DNA of 64,000 nucleotides from an uncultured Aquimarina sp. (GCF_947496855.1 NZ_CANMED010000004.1:579285-643284), one strand, 5' to 3'. Shown: positions 1 through 11,600, counted from the first letter of the stretch. A program made the numbers and translations. The notes: generated by a model from the sequence alone, not told the origin.

Positions 1-2562
1 TTGTTTTTCTATTTCTCCTAATTCTATTCTATGTCCTCTGATTTTTACCTGATCATCTTTCCTGCCAATATACTCTATGTTCCCATCAGGTAACCATCTA
101 GCCAAATCACCAGTTTTATATAAGTTCCCTGTCTTTCCGAGAAGGTTTTTAACAAACTTCTCTTTTGTTAATTCTGGTCGATTAAGATAACCTACAGCAA
201 CACTATCTCCTTCTATTACAATTTCTCCTATAACACCTATTTTACATGGTCTATTTTCATAATCAATTAAATTGATTTTTACATTCGAGATAGGTTTTCC
301 TATTAGAATTTTTTCCTCTTCATTATGGATTTCTTTAGTTATACATCCTACTGTAGCTTCGGTAGGTCCATATTCGTTATATACTTTCATATCCTTATTC
401 AAGGATATTAAGGTGGCTATTTGTTCCTTAGATAGCTGTTCTCCACCACAGATTACTATTTTAATATTTGTCTCTTCTATATTTAATTGCCCCACTAAAG
501 AAATATGAGCAGGAGTTAACTTCAGAGTATCAATATCTGGATTACTAAAACTCTCTTTTAATAATTCGGATATATCTAATTTTTCACTTCCAATCCATAT
601 CTTTTTTCCTCTTGTCAAGCTTGTGAATAATGAAGTTACTGTAAGGTCAAAAGAGACCGAGGTTATTAATCCCCAATTTCCAATATTTAGATTATGGAAG
701 TAGTAATCATTTGCCCATTGAATGTAATTCATAAGGTTATTTTGACTAATCAAACATCCTTTTGGGTTACCTGTTGATCCTGAAGTATAAATACAGTAGG
801 CGATATCGTCTGGTGCAATTCTTACCTTACAATCATCTGTCGATGATTCATAAATCTTCTTATCTGATGGTAATACTATCGCTACGTTAGAAAAATCATA
901 GATGTTAAGCAAGTCGGAATCACTAATTAAAGTTTTTGCTTTACTATCTCTTAAAATAAATTGTATTCTTTCTTCTGGATATTCTTGATCAATAGGCACA
1001 TAATATGCTCCAGCTTTTAGAGCCCCAAGTACACTAACTACAAACCAACTTGAACGCCCTTGTAAAACAGCAACAGAATCTCCTTTTTTAATATTACATT
1101 GATCAATTAAATAATTTGAGAGTTGATTAGCTCTTCTACTAAGTTCTAAATAAGAAATCTCATTACCTTCATCGATTAAAGCAATGCTATCAGGGTTCTC
1201 TTTTACCTGATCTTCAAAAAGCTCAATAATTGATTTGTTTGTTTCAAACTCTTTTTTAGTGTTATTTGACTCTACAATAATTTCTTTCTCAAATTGGCAT
1301 AACTCTATACTTTTATTATTCAGTTCTAATTTAAAAAATGATAGTAACTGTTTCTCGATAAGATTCATTTCTTTCTCTCCAAACTGTTCTTGATCAAAGT
1401 ATAATTCTACAGCAATTTTATCTCCATAATCAACACAACATACTTTAAGTTTAAACAGATCATTCACAGAATATATATCACTCACCTTAAATACACCTTC
1501 AGTCTCCTGGGAACTGAAATCCTCTATAAATTGAAAACAGTAGTTAAAGTTCTTTTCTCTGGATCGATTAGAACTATTTTCTCTATCTAAAGAAAAATAA
1601 TCTGACCAGTTTTGTACGTTTTCAACCTGTGACCGAACCTGTTCTATTCTTGTAAAATCATTTATCTTTTGTGAAGTATCTATTTTAACGGGTATTGCTT
1701 TATTTACAAGCCCAAGTGTATGATTTAACTCTTCATAGTTTCTCTTAAAAGGAATGTAACCAATAGTTAACTCATTTTCTTCAAATAAGGATAGGTATTC
1801 AACTAATTGAGAAAATAGAATATCACTAACATCACAATTTTCACCTTTACTTAACTGAAAAAGTTCTACATACTTTTCTTTTTCAATAACATGAATATTC
1901 TTCTTTATAGGATTAAATAGAGATTTTTGTTCATCTGAAAAAGGTTCCAGTCGATTTTCTATTTGAGGATCATAAGTGTCCCAAAAAATTGTTGCGTCAG
2001 GCTCTGGATTATTAATTAATTCATTTTGCCAAGCAGCATAATTCACATAATCAATTTTATCTATTTCTTCTTTATATTTTTCACTATCCAAAAGTGCCAA
2101 AGAAAGCTCTTGACAGAAAAACGAAATACTATATACATCTCCCCACAATGCATATAATCTAATATAAACAGACTTTATATTCTCATTCTCTGTAACAAAA
2201 CAGAATCTAATTGGTGAGTTTAAGTATGGACTATAAGGTTTACTAAGTTGACTATTAATATCATCTTCAAGATTTTCTGAACAACTATCAATTTTTTTGT
2301 AATCAATTTCTGATTCTTCAGAAGAAAATTGAACAGGGTAATTGTAATTCTTATTCGAGTAAATTTTTGATGAAAGTACTTGATGTCTTTGCACTACTGA
2401 TTCAATCGCGAGCAACAATTGATCTAATGGAACATCTTTATACATTCGCAATTCTATCTGATTGTATAAAACATTAGAGTTACCCTCTTGAATTTTCCAT
2501 AAATTTTTCTGATTAATGGAAAATTCATAACCATCAATATTTGTTAAAGTATTTGAATTCAT
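1..2562 (-). CDS. NRPS6, degenerate C-like domain plus A domain, C-terminus beyond the window
   Basis: The reading frame opens with ATG at 2560-2562 and stays open for 854 codons to base 1, so the protein is incomplete at its C-terminus. Residues about 1-410 align with an NRPS condensation domain by its overall layout, but where HHxxxDG belongs it reads YALWGDV. Both histidines are lost, so it should not form peptide bonds. Residues about 420-854 are an adenylation domain with intact core motifs (TSGSTGNPKG, YGPTE, YKTGD, GRKDDQVKIRG). My hand-read specificity code is DLTKIGEVGK, close to the known Asn code DLTKLGEVGK. The carrier domain and anything later lie to the left of the window. Upstream is the SyrP-like hydroxylase gene, and NRPS5 before it already ends in a complete C domain. 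The dead domain may therefore be an accessory interface domain, which is inference. The Asn assignment is fairly secure as a code match but untested. Confidence 0.9.
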   Translation of the reverse strand, partial: MNSNTLTNIDGYEFSINQKNLWKIQEGNSNVLYNQIELRMYKDVPLDQLLLAIESVVQRHQVLSSKIYSNKNYNYPVQFSSEESEIDYKKIDSCSENLEDDINSQLSKPYSPYLNSPIRFCFVTENENIKSVYIRLYALWGDVYSISFFCQELSLALLDSEKYKEEIDKIDYVNYAAWQNELINNPEPDATIFWDTYDPQIENRLEPFSDEQKSLFNPIKKNIHVIEKEKYVELFQLSKGENCDVSDILFSQLVEYLSLFEENELTIGYIPFKRNYEELNHTLGLVNKAIPVKIDTSQKINDFTRIEQVRSQVENVQNWSDYFSLDRENSSNRSREKNFNYCFQFIEDFSSQETEGVFKVSDIYSVNDLFKLKVCCVDYGDKIAVELYFDQEQFGEKEMNLIEKQLLSFFKLELNNKSIELCQFEKEIIVESNNTKKEFETNKSIIELFEDQVKENPDSIALIDEGNEISYLELSRRANQLSNYLIDQCNIKKGDSVAVLQGRSSWFVVSVLGALKAGAYYVPIDQEYPEERIQFILRDSKAKTLISDSDLLNIYDFSNVAIVLPSDKKIYESSTDDCKVRIAPDDIAYCIYTSGSTGNPKGCLISQNNLMNYIQWANDYYFHNLNIGNWGLITSVSFDLTVTSLFTSLTRGKKIWIGSEKLDISELLKESFSNPDIDTLKLTPAHISLVGQLNIEETNIKIVICGGEQLSKEQIATLISLNKDMKVYNEYGPTEATVGCITKEIHNEEEKILIGKPISNVKINLIDYENRPCKIGVIGEIVIEGDSVAVGYLNRPELTKEKFVKNLLGKTGNLYKTGDLARWLPDGNIEYIGRKDDQVKIRGHRIELGEIEKQ

Positions 2563-2607
2563 AACGTATTTTTGAAACTTGAATTATTATTTAAAGCGTG
2601 AGTATTC

Positions 2608-2631
2608 ATACATACAGTTAGTTGTATGTAT
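2608..2631. repeat. Inverted repeat in the 378-nt gap upstream of NRPS6
   Basis: The arms ATACATACA (2608-2616) and TGTATGTAT (2623-2631) are a perfect 9-bp inverted repeat around a 6-nt loop. They lie 46 nt before the NRPS6 start codon, in the transcribed strand of the operon. The gap 2563-2940 is the longest non-coding stretch inside the NRPS operon. I see no good TAnnTTTG promoter box on the minus strand in it and no gene. The repeat could be an operator or an RNA hairpin near the ribosome-binding region, but its function is unknown. Confidence 0.45.
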
Positions 2632-2940
2632 ATTGAAAAAAAGCAATAAATTGACTATAGAATTTCGATAGACGTAATACTTACCAGAAGATATTTTAAG
2701 TAAGTTTATGAAATTGGTGATGCAAATTATTTTTTTGGAATGCTACCGAAATTGGAACCATAAGAAACTCTAGCAAATTGTATTTTCAAACTAATGAGTT
2801 TTACCTGTAATACTTGATCATTAAAATAATTGATCCTGTTACTTGCTATGAAACGATTTTCTTTGATCAAACTGTTTTATTTGTATTTCTTTACAAAAAC
2901 TGTATAAAATACTATTAAAAAAGAAAATATAAAGACTTGT

Positions 2941-3933
2941 TTATGATATTGATACAATAATTTTTCGATCTCCTTCGTAAGAGTTTCTTCCGTGTGACAT
3001 GAGCATGTTATCCAAAAATAAAACATCTCCTTTCTGCCAAGGAAATTGTATTGTGGATTTTTCATAAGCATGTTTTATTTCAGAAATTTCTTCTTTTGAT
3101 ATTTCAGTACCGTCTCCGAAAAATGTATTATTTGGTAAATCATTATCAGATTCAACAGATTTAAGGATATCATCGTTCAGCATGTGTTTATTAAAAAACA
3201 AACTATGATTAAACCACACCATTTCTTTTGTTTCTGGGTGTTCCCATATTGCTTTTTTAGTCCATTTAAGAATTAGCGTGTCCTCATCTTGCCAATCAAA
3301 TAGCATTCCTGATTTCTTACATTCGTCCTCAACTACTTTTCTATCCTTAGTTTGAAAAACTTCTTGCCAAGATAAACCCAATAATCCGTTAAGATTTCTT
3401 CTATAAAGCACTCCTTTTTCTAAAAATTTATTTTTTAAACTCTCGCTTAGAAAAGTTACTATCTTTCTATTATCGGCTATTGGTGTTTCTCCTTTTTTTA
3501 TCGCTGGTTGCACACAACAAAACACAATTCTTTTAGGGTGATTAGGAGCGTATGAGCTTTCACTATGCATGTTTATTATTTGATCATTTGGGTAGGTTGT
3601 AGATACATAAACATTATTATCGATCTCAAAACGAGGAGATGATCTCATTTTATATTCTAAAAGTTCATTTGGAAATTTACTCATCAAATTTTGAAATTTC
3701 TCTACACTATTAACGTTAAACCCTCTTAATAAAATTGCTCCATATTTTTTTAAATTAGAAGTAAATAAGTTTTTATTGTCAATTATCCAATTTTCTAAGT
3801 TAAAACCCGAATTAACTGGTTCTACAACAAGAGGAAATTGGTCTATATTGTTCAAAAATGAATTTCTAACCTCTTCGCCATCGCTTATTTTCTTTACTTT
3901 TATATTTCTGAATTTTTCTAATGTGTTTTTCAT
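2941..3933 (-). CDS. SyrP-like Fe(II)/2-oxoglutarate-dependent amino acid beta-hydroxylase (TauD/TfdA family)
   Basis: This 330-residue protein matches the TauD/TfdA superfamily in length and in its iron-binding layout. There is an HxE pair in MHSESSY (about residue 120), a distal His in MSHGRN near the C-terminus and a following Arg in EGDRK expected to bind 2-oxoglutarate. The closest family I recognise is SyrP-like enzymes, which hydroxylate the beta carbon of aspartyl (or related) residues while they are tethered to an NRPS carrier domain. It lies between NRPS5 and NRPS6, 23 nt downstream of the NRPS5 stop, so it is part of the operon. Candidate targets are the Asp module of NRPS4 and the Asn module of NRPS6. 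The position directly before NRPS6, whose N-terminal C-like domain is dead, favours NRPS6. The family call is firm; the substrate is inference. Confidence 0.88.
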   Translation of the reverse strand: MKNTLEKFRNIKVKKISDGEEVRNSFLNNIDQFPLVVEPVNSGFNLENWIIDNKNLFTSNLKKYGAILLRGFNVNSVEKFQNLMSKFPNELLEYKMRSSPRFEIDNNVYVSTTYPNDQIINMHSESSYAPNHPKRIVFCCVQPAIKKGETPIADNRKIVTFLSESLKNKFLEKGVLYRRNLNGLLGLSWQEVFQTKDRKVVEDECKKSGMLFDWQDEDTLILKWTKKAIWEHPETKEMVWFNHSLFFNKHMLNDDILKSVESDNDLPNNTFFGDGTEISKEEISEIKHAYEKSTIQFPWQKGDVLFLDNMLMSHGRNSYEGDRKIIVSIS

Positions 3934-3956
3934 TTTAGTGATGTTTTAGTGATATT

Positions 3957-6900
3957 TTAATAACTCTTTAATTTTTGAAGATTTTTTTTCCTAGAATTTC
4001 GAATTGATTCCATTTGATAATCAATATCCTTAATTTTTTTACTTGGCTTGTTTATCAATTGTTTTAGAAGAATTTTATAGTCTCGCATGATTTTTTTAAT
4101 TAATGGTTTTTCATATAAATCACTATCATAATTTATATTAAAGTAAATATGCTCCCCTCTCTCCATAAAATTCATGATCATATCTAATTTTGATTTCGCT
4201 TCTCCTTGATCTATAATCTCACCCTCGTTGTATTCTATTGTTACATCTTTGTTGTCTTCAATAATGTTATGAAAAGATAACATCACATCAAATAATGGGT
4301 TTCTAAGCGGATCTCTCACCAATTTCAAGTCATTTATTAATCTATCAAAAGGATATGATTGATGATCGTAATTTTTGAGCATTAACTTTTTGACTCTCTT
4401 AAAAGTATCTATAAAACTTTCGTTTGGATCTATTTGATTTCTTACCACTAAAGTATTTATATAACATCCAATTTGATTTTTTAAATCGAGATGATCTCTA
4501 CCTGCAACAGGTGTTCCAATTATAAAACCCTGTCCTTGTGTGTATTTATGAAACAAAATATTCCAAACTGTTAGGACCCCCATAAATAAACTTCCAGAAT
4601 TTTCATTACAAAAGTCTTTTAACTGTGTGGTGCTTTCTGAAGAAATATAAGTTGCAAGTTTATATCCAAGATATTTTTTGGATTTAGGACGAGGGTTTTG
4701 GCCTGGTAAATCTAGTATAGGTAATTGACCGGATAATATCTCTAACCAATAATTTTTATCGTTCTTAAATTTTTCATTATTCGTTTGGTCTATTTGCCAA
4801 AGAGCATAATCCTTATATTGGATTCTCAGTTTTGCTAAATCCACCTCAACTCCATTTTCATTAGCTTCATAATATTTAAGTACATCATTAGCTAATACAT
4901 TCATCGACCATCCATCACTAATAATATGATGCATATTAAAATGAAAAATAAAACTCTCATCAGCCATTCTAATTAAACTAGCCCTTAAAAGAGGTCCTTT
5001 TTCTAAATCATATGGTCTGTAAGATTCTTCTAAAATATAATTATCAACACTTTGTTGTTTATCTTCTCGACTTCTAACATCCATATACTTAATTTTAAAA
5101 TCAAGTGTTTCTTTTGTTAAAATCCATTGTCTTATTTCTCCAGATTCATCTTCTTGAAATATTGTTCTCAATATTTCGTGTCTATCTATAGCATCATTTA
5201 ACGCCTTTTCTAAACTTTCTACATTGTAATCCCCTTGTAATTCTGTTTGAAAAGAAATATTATACGCTGATGAACCTTCTGAAAATTGACTTAATATCCA
5301 TAAGCGTTTTTGAGCATCAGATAAAGGGTAGGATTTTAAAGTTTCTGCTATTCTTATTTCTTTATAACCATCATTCTCATTAGATGTTTCTAATAATATA
5401 GTATGAGAATGAACTGTAGAACTATTATACAAATCTTTTAAACCGAGTTTTATACCAAAGGATTTATGATATTCATTAATTAATCTAGTTGCCTTTAAAC
5501 TATGTCCCCCTAACTCAAAGAAGTCATCATTCATTCCGATATTCTCATTATTCAATACATCTTTCCATATCTTGATTAACTCTTTTTCTCTTTCATTTGA
5601 TGGAGGTACATATTCAACTCCACTTAAAAATTCTACTTCATCTGGACTGGGAAGTAATTTTTTAGCTACTTTACCATTCGTAGTCAACGGAAGTTTTTCT
5701 AATTGAATAAAATGAGCAGGAATCATATAGATAGGAAGCCTTTTTGACAAATACTCCCTTAAGCTAGAAATATCTAATACTTCTTCTGAAACTAAATAAG
5801 CCACCAACTCTTTACTTCCTGAATTTGTTTCTTTTGCCAAAACGATTGATTCTTTGACATCTTCTTTGGTTAATAATTGATATGCTATCTCTCCTACTTC
5901 TATTCTATAACCTCTAATCTTGACCTGATCATCTTTTCTTCCAATAAACTCTACAGTTCCATCAGGTAACCATCGTCCTAGATCTCCTGTTTTGTATATT
6001 ATATCTCCTTTAATAAATGGATTTGATATAAATTTTTCTTCTGTTAATTGTGGTGAATTCAAGTATCCTCTCGCCAAACCATCACCTCCTAAACAAATCT
6101 CTCCTGTAACTCCAACAGGAATTAAAGAATTATTAGTATCCAGTATATAAACTTTACTATTACTAATTGGTTGTCCGATAGGAATATTTTCTGACACTTT
6201 CCCTATATTATATGTTATAGAAAAAGTTGTATTTTCTGTAGGACCATAACCATTGATTATTTCAAGATTTTTATAAGTTTCTCGTAACTTATGTATATGT
6301 ATAGAAGATAATTTATCACCACCAGATATTATAGTTTTTAAATTTCTAAATATGTCAAGGTTAGACTCTACTAGTTGATTTAACCAACCTGCTGTGAACC
6401 ACATTACGTTTACATCTCTTTTCTCTATCTCATATGCCAAAAGTTCATTATCTAGTAGGGTATCGTTCGAACATAATATTAATCGAGATCCATTTAACAG
6501 TGTACCCCAATATTCGAAAGTAGTAGCATCGAATGAAAATGAACCTGTTGCTAACAATGTATCTTTACTAGAGAAACGATAATAATTAGATGATTTCACC
6601 AATCTAATTACATTTTTTTGTTCTATCATTACTCCTTTTGGTTTTCCTGTTGATCCCGATGTATACATTACATACGCTAAATTTTTTGATGTAACTTTTA
6701 CTTTTGGGCAACTTGTATCAGAGTAACGTGCTTCTTTCTTAAAGGATTTCACTGTATTTTCATCTATTGTAAACTTACAGTTGCTATCCTTTTCTATATG
6801 ATCTATTCTTTGTTGGGGATATTTTGGATCTATTGGAACATACGCTCCTCCTGTCTTTAAAATTGCTAATAGTGAAATTATCAACCACTCACTTCGATCT

Positions 6901-8684
6901 AATTTAACGCCTATTAAATCTTCAATTTCTATAGAATGATTTTTTAATAGATAATTTGCAAATTGATTCGATAACTCATCTAATTGTTTATATGTGAACT
7001 CTTTTTCTTCAAAAATGAGGGCAATTTTATTAGGTTGTTTTTCTACTTCAACTTTATATAAATCAATTATAGTACTATAGTCCGGATACGATTTTTTTGT
7101 GTCATTAAATTCGTCTAAGAGTTTATATCTGTCTTGCTCTAAAAGGTAATCAATATCACCTATTTTCTGTTCTGGACCTTCTAAAATACTACCTATCAGA
7201 TTTTTGTAATGTTGTATTAAGTTTTTTATCATTGAATACTCATATATATCAGTATTGTAATTAACATAAAACAACAGATAGTCTCCAACTTCCTTAAAGT
7301 TAATCTCGATATCAAATTTTGATATTCCAGGTCCAAGATCTTTATATGAATCTATAATCTGATTTTCATTATCAATTATATCCATTACCTTACCGGTATT
7401 CTGTAATATTAACATCACATCAAATAAGGGATTTCTGCTTGGATCAATAGTGAGATCTAGTTTATCAACTAATTTGTCAAAGGGATACGTCTGATGCCTA
7501 AAAGATTGTAGGGTAGATTCTTTTATTTTTTCATAGAACTCTATAAAGTTATCGTTCGCATCAATATTGTTTCTCAATGCTAAAGTGTTTACATAAAACC
7601 CTATTTGATTATCAAGATCCGCATGCTCTCTTCCTGCAACCGGAGTTCCTATTATAATATCTTTTAAAGAAGTATATCTATATAAAAGTAGATTCCAAGT
7701 GGCAAGTAAACTTATGAATAAACTACCACCATTTTCTTGAGAAAAAGTTTTTAAAGAGCCTGTTAACTCAGAAGATATTAAGGTTTCTATTCTATGTCCT
7801 TTATATGTTTTACGTTTGGTTCTTATTTTCTGGCTTGGCAAATCTAATACAGGCATCTCTCCTGATAATTTATTCAACCAATATGATTCATTCTCTAAAT
7901 ATTTCTCATTATTAGATGAAGTTAATTGCCAAGCTGCATAATCTTTATACTGAATATTTAATTCTACCAACTCAGGTTTTACATCATTAACAAGAGATTG
8001 ATAATATTCCATTACATCTTTAATCAAAATATCTCTAGACCAACCATCACTTATAATATGATGCATATTATAATAAAACACATATGACTTGTCAGAAACC
8101 TGCATAATAGAAGCCCTGAGAAGAGGCCCTTTTTCTAAGTCAAAAGGTTTGTATGAATCATTATTAATATACTTGCAAACTAAATCTTCTTTATTTGATT
8201 CGTTTCTGTAATCAAGATAATCCAGTTTAAAATTTAGCTTTTCTGGCGACAAAACCCATTGTCTTATTTCTCCTTTTTCATTTTCTTTAAAAATTGTTCT
8301 TAGAATTTCATGTCTTTCTATAACTGCATAAATGGCTTTTTTAAAATACGCTATATCGTAATTATTATCAAGTTTTATATGCGAGGGCATATTATATGCT
8401 ATGGAACTATCTTTAATTTGACTTAGAGTCCATAGCCTTTTTTGAGCATCTGATAATTCATAATTATCGAATTGTTCTATTTTAGGAATATTCTCATGAC
8501 TTACATTTTGCGATTGAAAGCTACCAAAATCTTGTAAATAAGATAGTATTTCTTCTTTTCTCTCTTTAATTTCAGCTAGCAGATTTTGGTCTATTTCTTC
8601 ATTATTTGAAAAGAGTTTTAATCGTCCATCAACTATATCTAGTAAAATATTTTCTTCCGAAATTTTTTCCAAAAACTTGATCAT
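3957..8684 (-). CDS. NRPS5: docking domain-C-A(Val)-T-C
   Basis: The protein has 1575 residues. Residues 1-55 resemble the small N-terminal TubC-type docking domain that joins NRPS subunits. Then come C (about 70-505, HHIISDG), A (about 520-1010), T (about 1025-1095, LGGHSLK with the phosphopantetheine Ser) and a second complete C domain (about 1110-1545, HHIISDG) followed by a short basic tail. The A-domain code reads DAFWIGGTFK, an exact match to the classic Val code. The start ATG overlaps the NRPS4 stop by 4 nt (ATGA), implying translational coupling. The docking domain fits acceptance of the chain from the T domain ending NRPS4. Ending in a C domain is odd because the next synthetase, NRPS6, begins with a C-like domain of its own. 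No epimerisation or thioesterase domain is present. Confidence 0.95.
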   Translation of the reverse strand: MIKFLEKISEENILLDIVDGRLKLFSNNEEIDQNLLAEIKERKEEILSYLQDFGSFQSQNVSHENIPKIEQFDNYELSDAQKRLWTLSQIKDSSIAYNMPSHIKLDNNYDIAYFKKAIYAVIERHEILRTIFKENEKGEIRQWVLSPEKLNFKLDYLDYRNESNKEDLVCKYINNDSYKPFDLEKGPLLRASIMQVSDKSYVFYYNMHHIISDGWSRDILIKDVMEYYQSLVNDVKPELVELNIQYKDYAAWQLTSSNNEKYLENESYWLNKLSGEMPVLDLPSQKIRTKRKTYKGHRIETLISSELTGSLKTFSQENGGSLFISLLATWNLLLYRYTSLKDIIIGTPVAGREHADLDNQIGFYVNTLALRNNIDANDNFIEFYEKIKESTLQSFRHQTYPFDKLVDKLDLTIDPSRNPLFDVMLILQNTGKVMDIIDNENQIIDSYKDLGPGISKFDIEINFKEVGDYLLFYVNYNTDIYEYSMIKNLIQHYKNLIGSILEGPEQKIGDIDYLLEQDRYKLLDEFNDTKKSYPDYSTIIDLYKVEVEKQPNKIALIFEEKEFTYKQLDELSNQFANYLLKNHSIEIEDLIGVKLDRSEWLIISLLAILKTGGAYVPIDPKYPQQRIDHIEKDSNCKFTIDENTVKSFKKEARYSDTSCPKVKVTSKNLAYVMYTSGSTGKPKGVMIEQKNVIRLVKSSNYYRFSSKDTLLATGSFSFDATTFEYWGTLLNGSRLILCSNDTLLDNELLAYEIEKRDVNVMWFTAGWLNQLVESNLDIFRNLKTIISGGDKLSSIHIHKLRETYKNLEIINGYGPTENTTFSITYNIGKVSENIPIGQPISNSKVYILDTNNSLIPVGVTGEICLGGDGLARGYLNSPQLTEEKFISNPFIKGDIIYKTGDLGRWLPDGTVEFIGRKDDQVKIRGYRIEVGEIAYQLLTKEDVKESIVLAKETNSGSKELVAYLVSEEVLDISSLREYLSKRLPIYMIPAHFIQLEKLPLTTNGKVAKKLLPSPDEVEFLSGVEYVPPSNEREKELIKIWKDVLNNENIGMNDDFFELGGHSLKATRLINEYHKSFGIKLGLKDLYNSSTVHSHTILLETSNENDGYKEIRIAETLKSYPLSDAQKRLWILSQFSEGSSAYNISFQTELQGDYNVESLEKALNDAIDRHEILRTIFQEDESGEIRQWILTKETLDFKIKYMDVRSREDKQQSVDNYILEESYRPYDLEKGPLLRASLIRMADESFIFHFNMHHIISDGWSMNVLANDVLKYYEANENGVEVDLAKLRIQYKDYALWQIDQTNNEKFKNDKNYWLEILSGQLPILDLPGQNPRPKSKKYLGYKLATYISSESTTQLKDFCNENSGSLFMGVLTVWNILFHKYTQGQGFIIGTPVAGRDHLDLKNQIGCYINTLVVRNQIDPNESFIDTFKRVKKLMLKNYDHQSYPFDRLINDLKLVRDPLRNPLFDVMLSFHNIIEDNKDVTIEYNEGEIIDQGEAKSKLDMIMNFMERGEHIYFNINYDSDLYEKPLIKKIMRDYKILLKQLINKPSKKIKDIDYQMESIRNSRKKNLQKLKSY

Positions 8685-11600
8685 AATTCTATCTCTTTTA
8701 ACTGCTTGTTAGTGTTTTGAATTTTTTTTTGCTTTTTAGCGATTTTTATTTGAGAAGCTAAATATTCTATAGTGGGGTAATTGAATAAGCTAATGATGTT
8801 TATTTTTACGCCAAACTCTTTATTAACCTTATATAATATTTTAATGGCCTTAATGCTATTTCCCCCTAGGTTAAAAAAGTTGTCTTTTATACTTATTCTC
8901 TCCTTAGCTAATACTTCTTTCCAAAACAGATATACTCTTTCTTCTATTTTATTGGTTGGTTTTATATATTCTTCTTGATGTGAAATTTCTATATGTTTAG
9001 GGTCTGGCAAAGATTCTTTATCTACTTTTCCATTTTTAGTCTGAGGTATACTATCTACTTGTACAAAATGACCAGGCATCATATATTCTGGTAGTTTATC
9101 TAACAGATAATTTCGTAAATATTTAGTGTTTAGTTTCTTTTGTGAGACCACATATGCAGTTATTTCCTTTTGTCCGAATACGTCTGTCGTAATTTTAGTA
9201 ACTGCCTCAACTATATCTTCCTTAGACTGTAATTGAGATTCGATTTCATTAAGTTCTACTCTATATCCTCTAATCTTTACTTGGTCATCTTTTCTTCCTA
9301 AAAACTCAATAGTTCCGTTAGGTAACCACCGACCTAAATCTCCTGTTTTATATATGTATTCTTCTTTCTGAAACGGGTTTTGAACAAACTTTTCTTTGGT
9401 TAACTCAGATCTATTCAAGTATCCTTTAGCCAACCCTTCACCACCAATACAAATCTCTCCTATAACTCCTACAGGTTGTAATTGAAGATTCTTTCCTAAT
9501 ATGAATATTTTATTATTAAAAATAGGGCGCCCAATTACCGGATTCTTCATAAAGCCCTGAAGATTATCTTTTGTTATCTCAAAAGTACATACGCCAATTG
9601 TTCCTTCTGATGGCCCATAGTGGTTTATCAATTTTATATTAGTCTGGGATATAATTTTTTGAACATCGGTTAGATTTTGACTCTCTCCTCCTGTCAAAAT
9701 CAGCTTCAAATTTTTACTATTAATAAGATTTGGAGTATCAACCTGATTTAACAAAACATTTAAATAAGTAGGTGTGATTTTTAAGAATGTAATCTTATTT
9801 TCTTCAATATATCTAGAAACTTCAACGGGATCTTTAATAACTAATTTATCCAAAAAATGAATAGCACCACCATTTAAAATACATCCAAAAACACTTGTAT
9901 AGATTAAATCAAAAGCCATACTTGATGTAACAATACTACTATCGTTAGAAGTTATTTGATTAGTATTCTTGAACCAATTGACATAATTAACAATAGACTT
10001 ATGTTGGATCTTAACACCTTTTGGCTTACCTGTAGTGCCAGAGGTATAAATCAAATACGCCAAATTAGACGATGAAGAATTTATTTGGGGAGCATTATGA
10101 TTATATACATTGGATTGATTAATTGATTTTATTACGTCATCCACTTGTAAGAAAATCTTACAAGAACTATCCTCAATAATAAATTGAATTCTATCCTGAG
10201 GTAGTTCAGGGTCCAGTAATAAATAAGTTCCACCGCATTTTAACACCCCTAACATTGTAGCCAAAGTGAAATCTCCTCTATCCAATTCTATTGCAACAAC
10301 ATCTTCTGGCTCAATTTTTTTCTCATGAGACAAATAAGAAGCAATTTTATTGGATAACTCATTGAGTTCTCTATAAGAAAGTTTTTTTTGCCTATAAACA
10401 CAAGCAGTTTTATTCGGAGCTATTTTTACCTGTTCTTCAAAAACATCTATAATAGTCTTTTCATTTGGATATACTACTTTAGTCGAATTAAAATCGTTTA
10501 AAATTTTACCAATCTCTTCTTTTTTAAGGTAGCCTAATTCTTCTATTCTTAGTGTAGGATTACTTAGAATACTATTTAACAACTCTTTATAATGATTTAT
10601 TAAATTTTCTATGGATTTCTTATCATACAAATCAGTATTATAATTTACGGTAAAGCTTAAAGCGTCATCTATTTCTTGAAAATGAATATTAATGTCCAAT
10701 TTTGATGCTACAGCTCCCTGATCAATGATATCATTACTAGAGTTTTCTTTCTCTAAGAATATTTCATAATTATCTTCTACATTATGTAATACCAACATGG
10801 TATCAAAAACTGGGCTACGACTGGTATCCCTCTTTATATTCAGATCTTCAATAAGTCTATCAAAAGGATATAGTTGATGATCATATGCGGCGAGTGTATT
10901 TTCTTTTACTTTTTTAAAAAATGTAGTAAAACTTTCTTGAGCATCCATCTTATTACGCAACGCCAAGGAGTTAACATAGAAACCTATCTGATTCTCTAAA
11001 TCTTTATGATCTCTTCCTGCAATAGGTACGCCAACTAGAGTTTCTTTTTGTGAAGTATACTTGTAGCAGAGTACATTCCATACAGCCAATAGCCCCATAA
11101 ATAAGCTACCTTCCTGCTGACGACAATATTCTTTTAACTCAGTGGTAATATCAGTAGATAAAAAAGTTGATAATCTTCGACCATTATGTGTTTTTATCTT
11201 AGGTCTTAATTTTTGTCCAGGCAAGTTTAGTGGCTGTAAATCTCCTGATAAATTATTTACCCAATATTCTTTGTGTTTTTTTAATTGATCTGCCTCTAAT
11301 TGTGATTGTTGCCAACTTGCGTAATCTTTATACTGAATTTTTAATTCATCTAGATTTGGTTGAATGTCTTTATTGTAAGCGTTATAATAATTCATTACAT
11401 CTTTAATCAATTGTCCTAAAGACCAACCATCACTGATGATATGATGCATATTAAAATAAAATATATAACGCTCGTTAGAAACTCTAAGTAAACTTGCTCT
11501 TAGTAACGGCCCTTCAGACAAATCAAATACACGATAAGAATCTTTAATAATATATTTTTTGGCAGCTAAAGAGGTATCTTCTTCTTCCCTTAGATCTTTA

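Noticed and set aside
2877..3071. 64-residue frame on the minus strand overlapping the end of the hydroxylase gene
   Set aside because: It lies in another frame of the hydroxylase coding region and has no family features or start signal.
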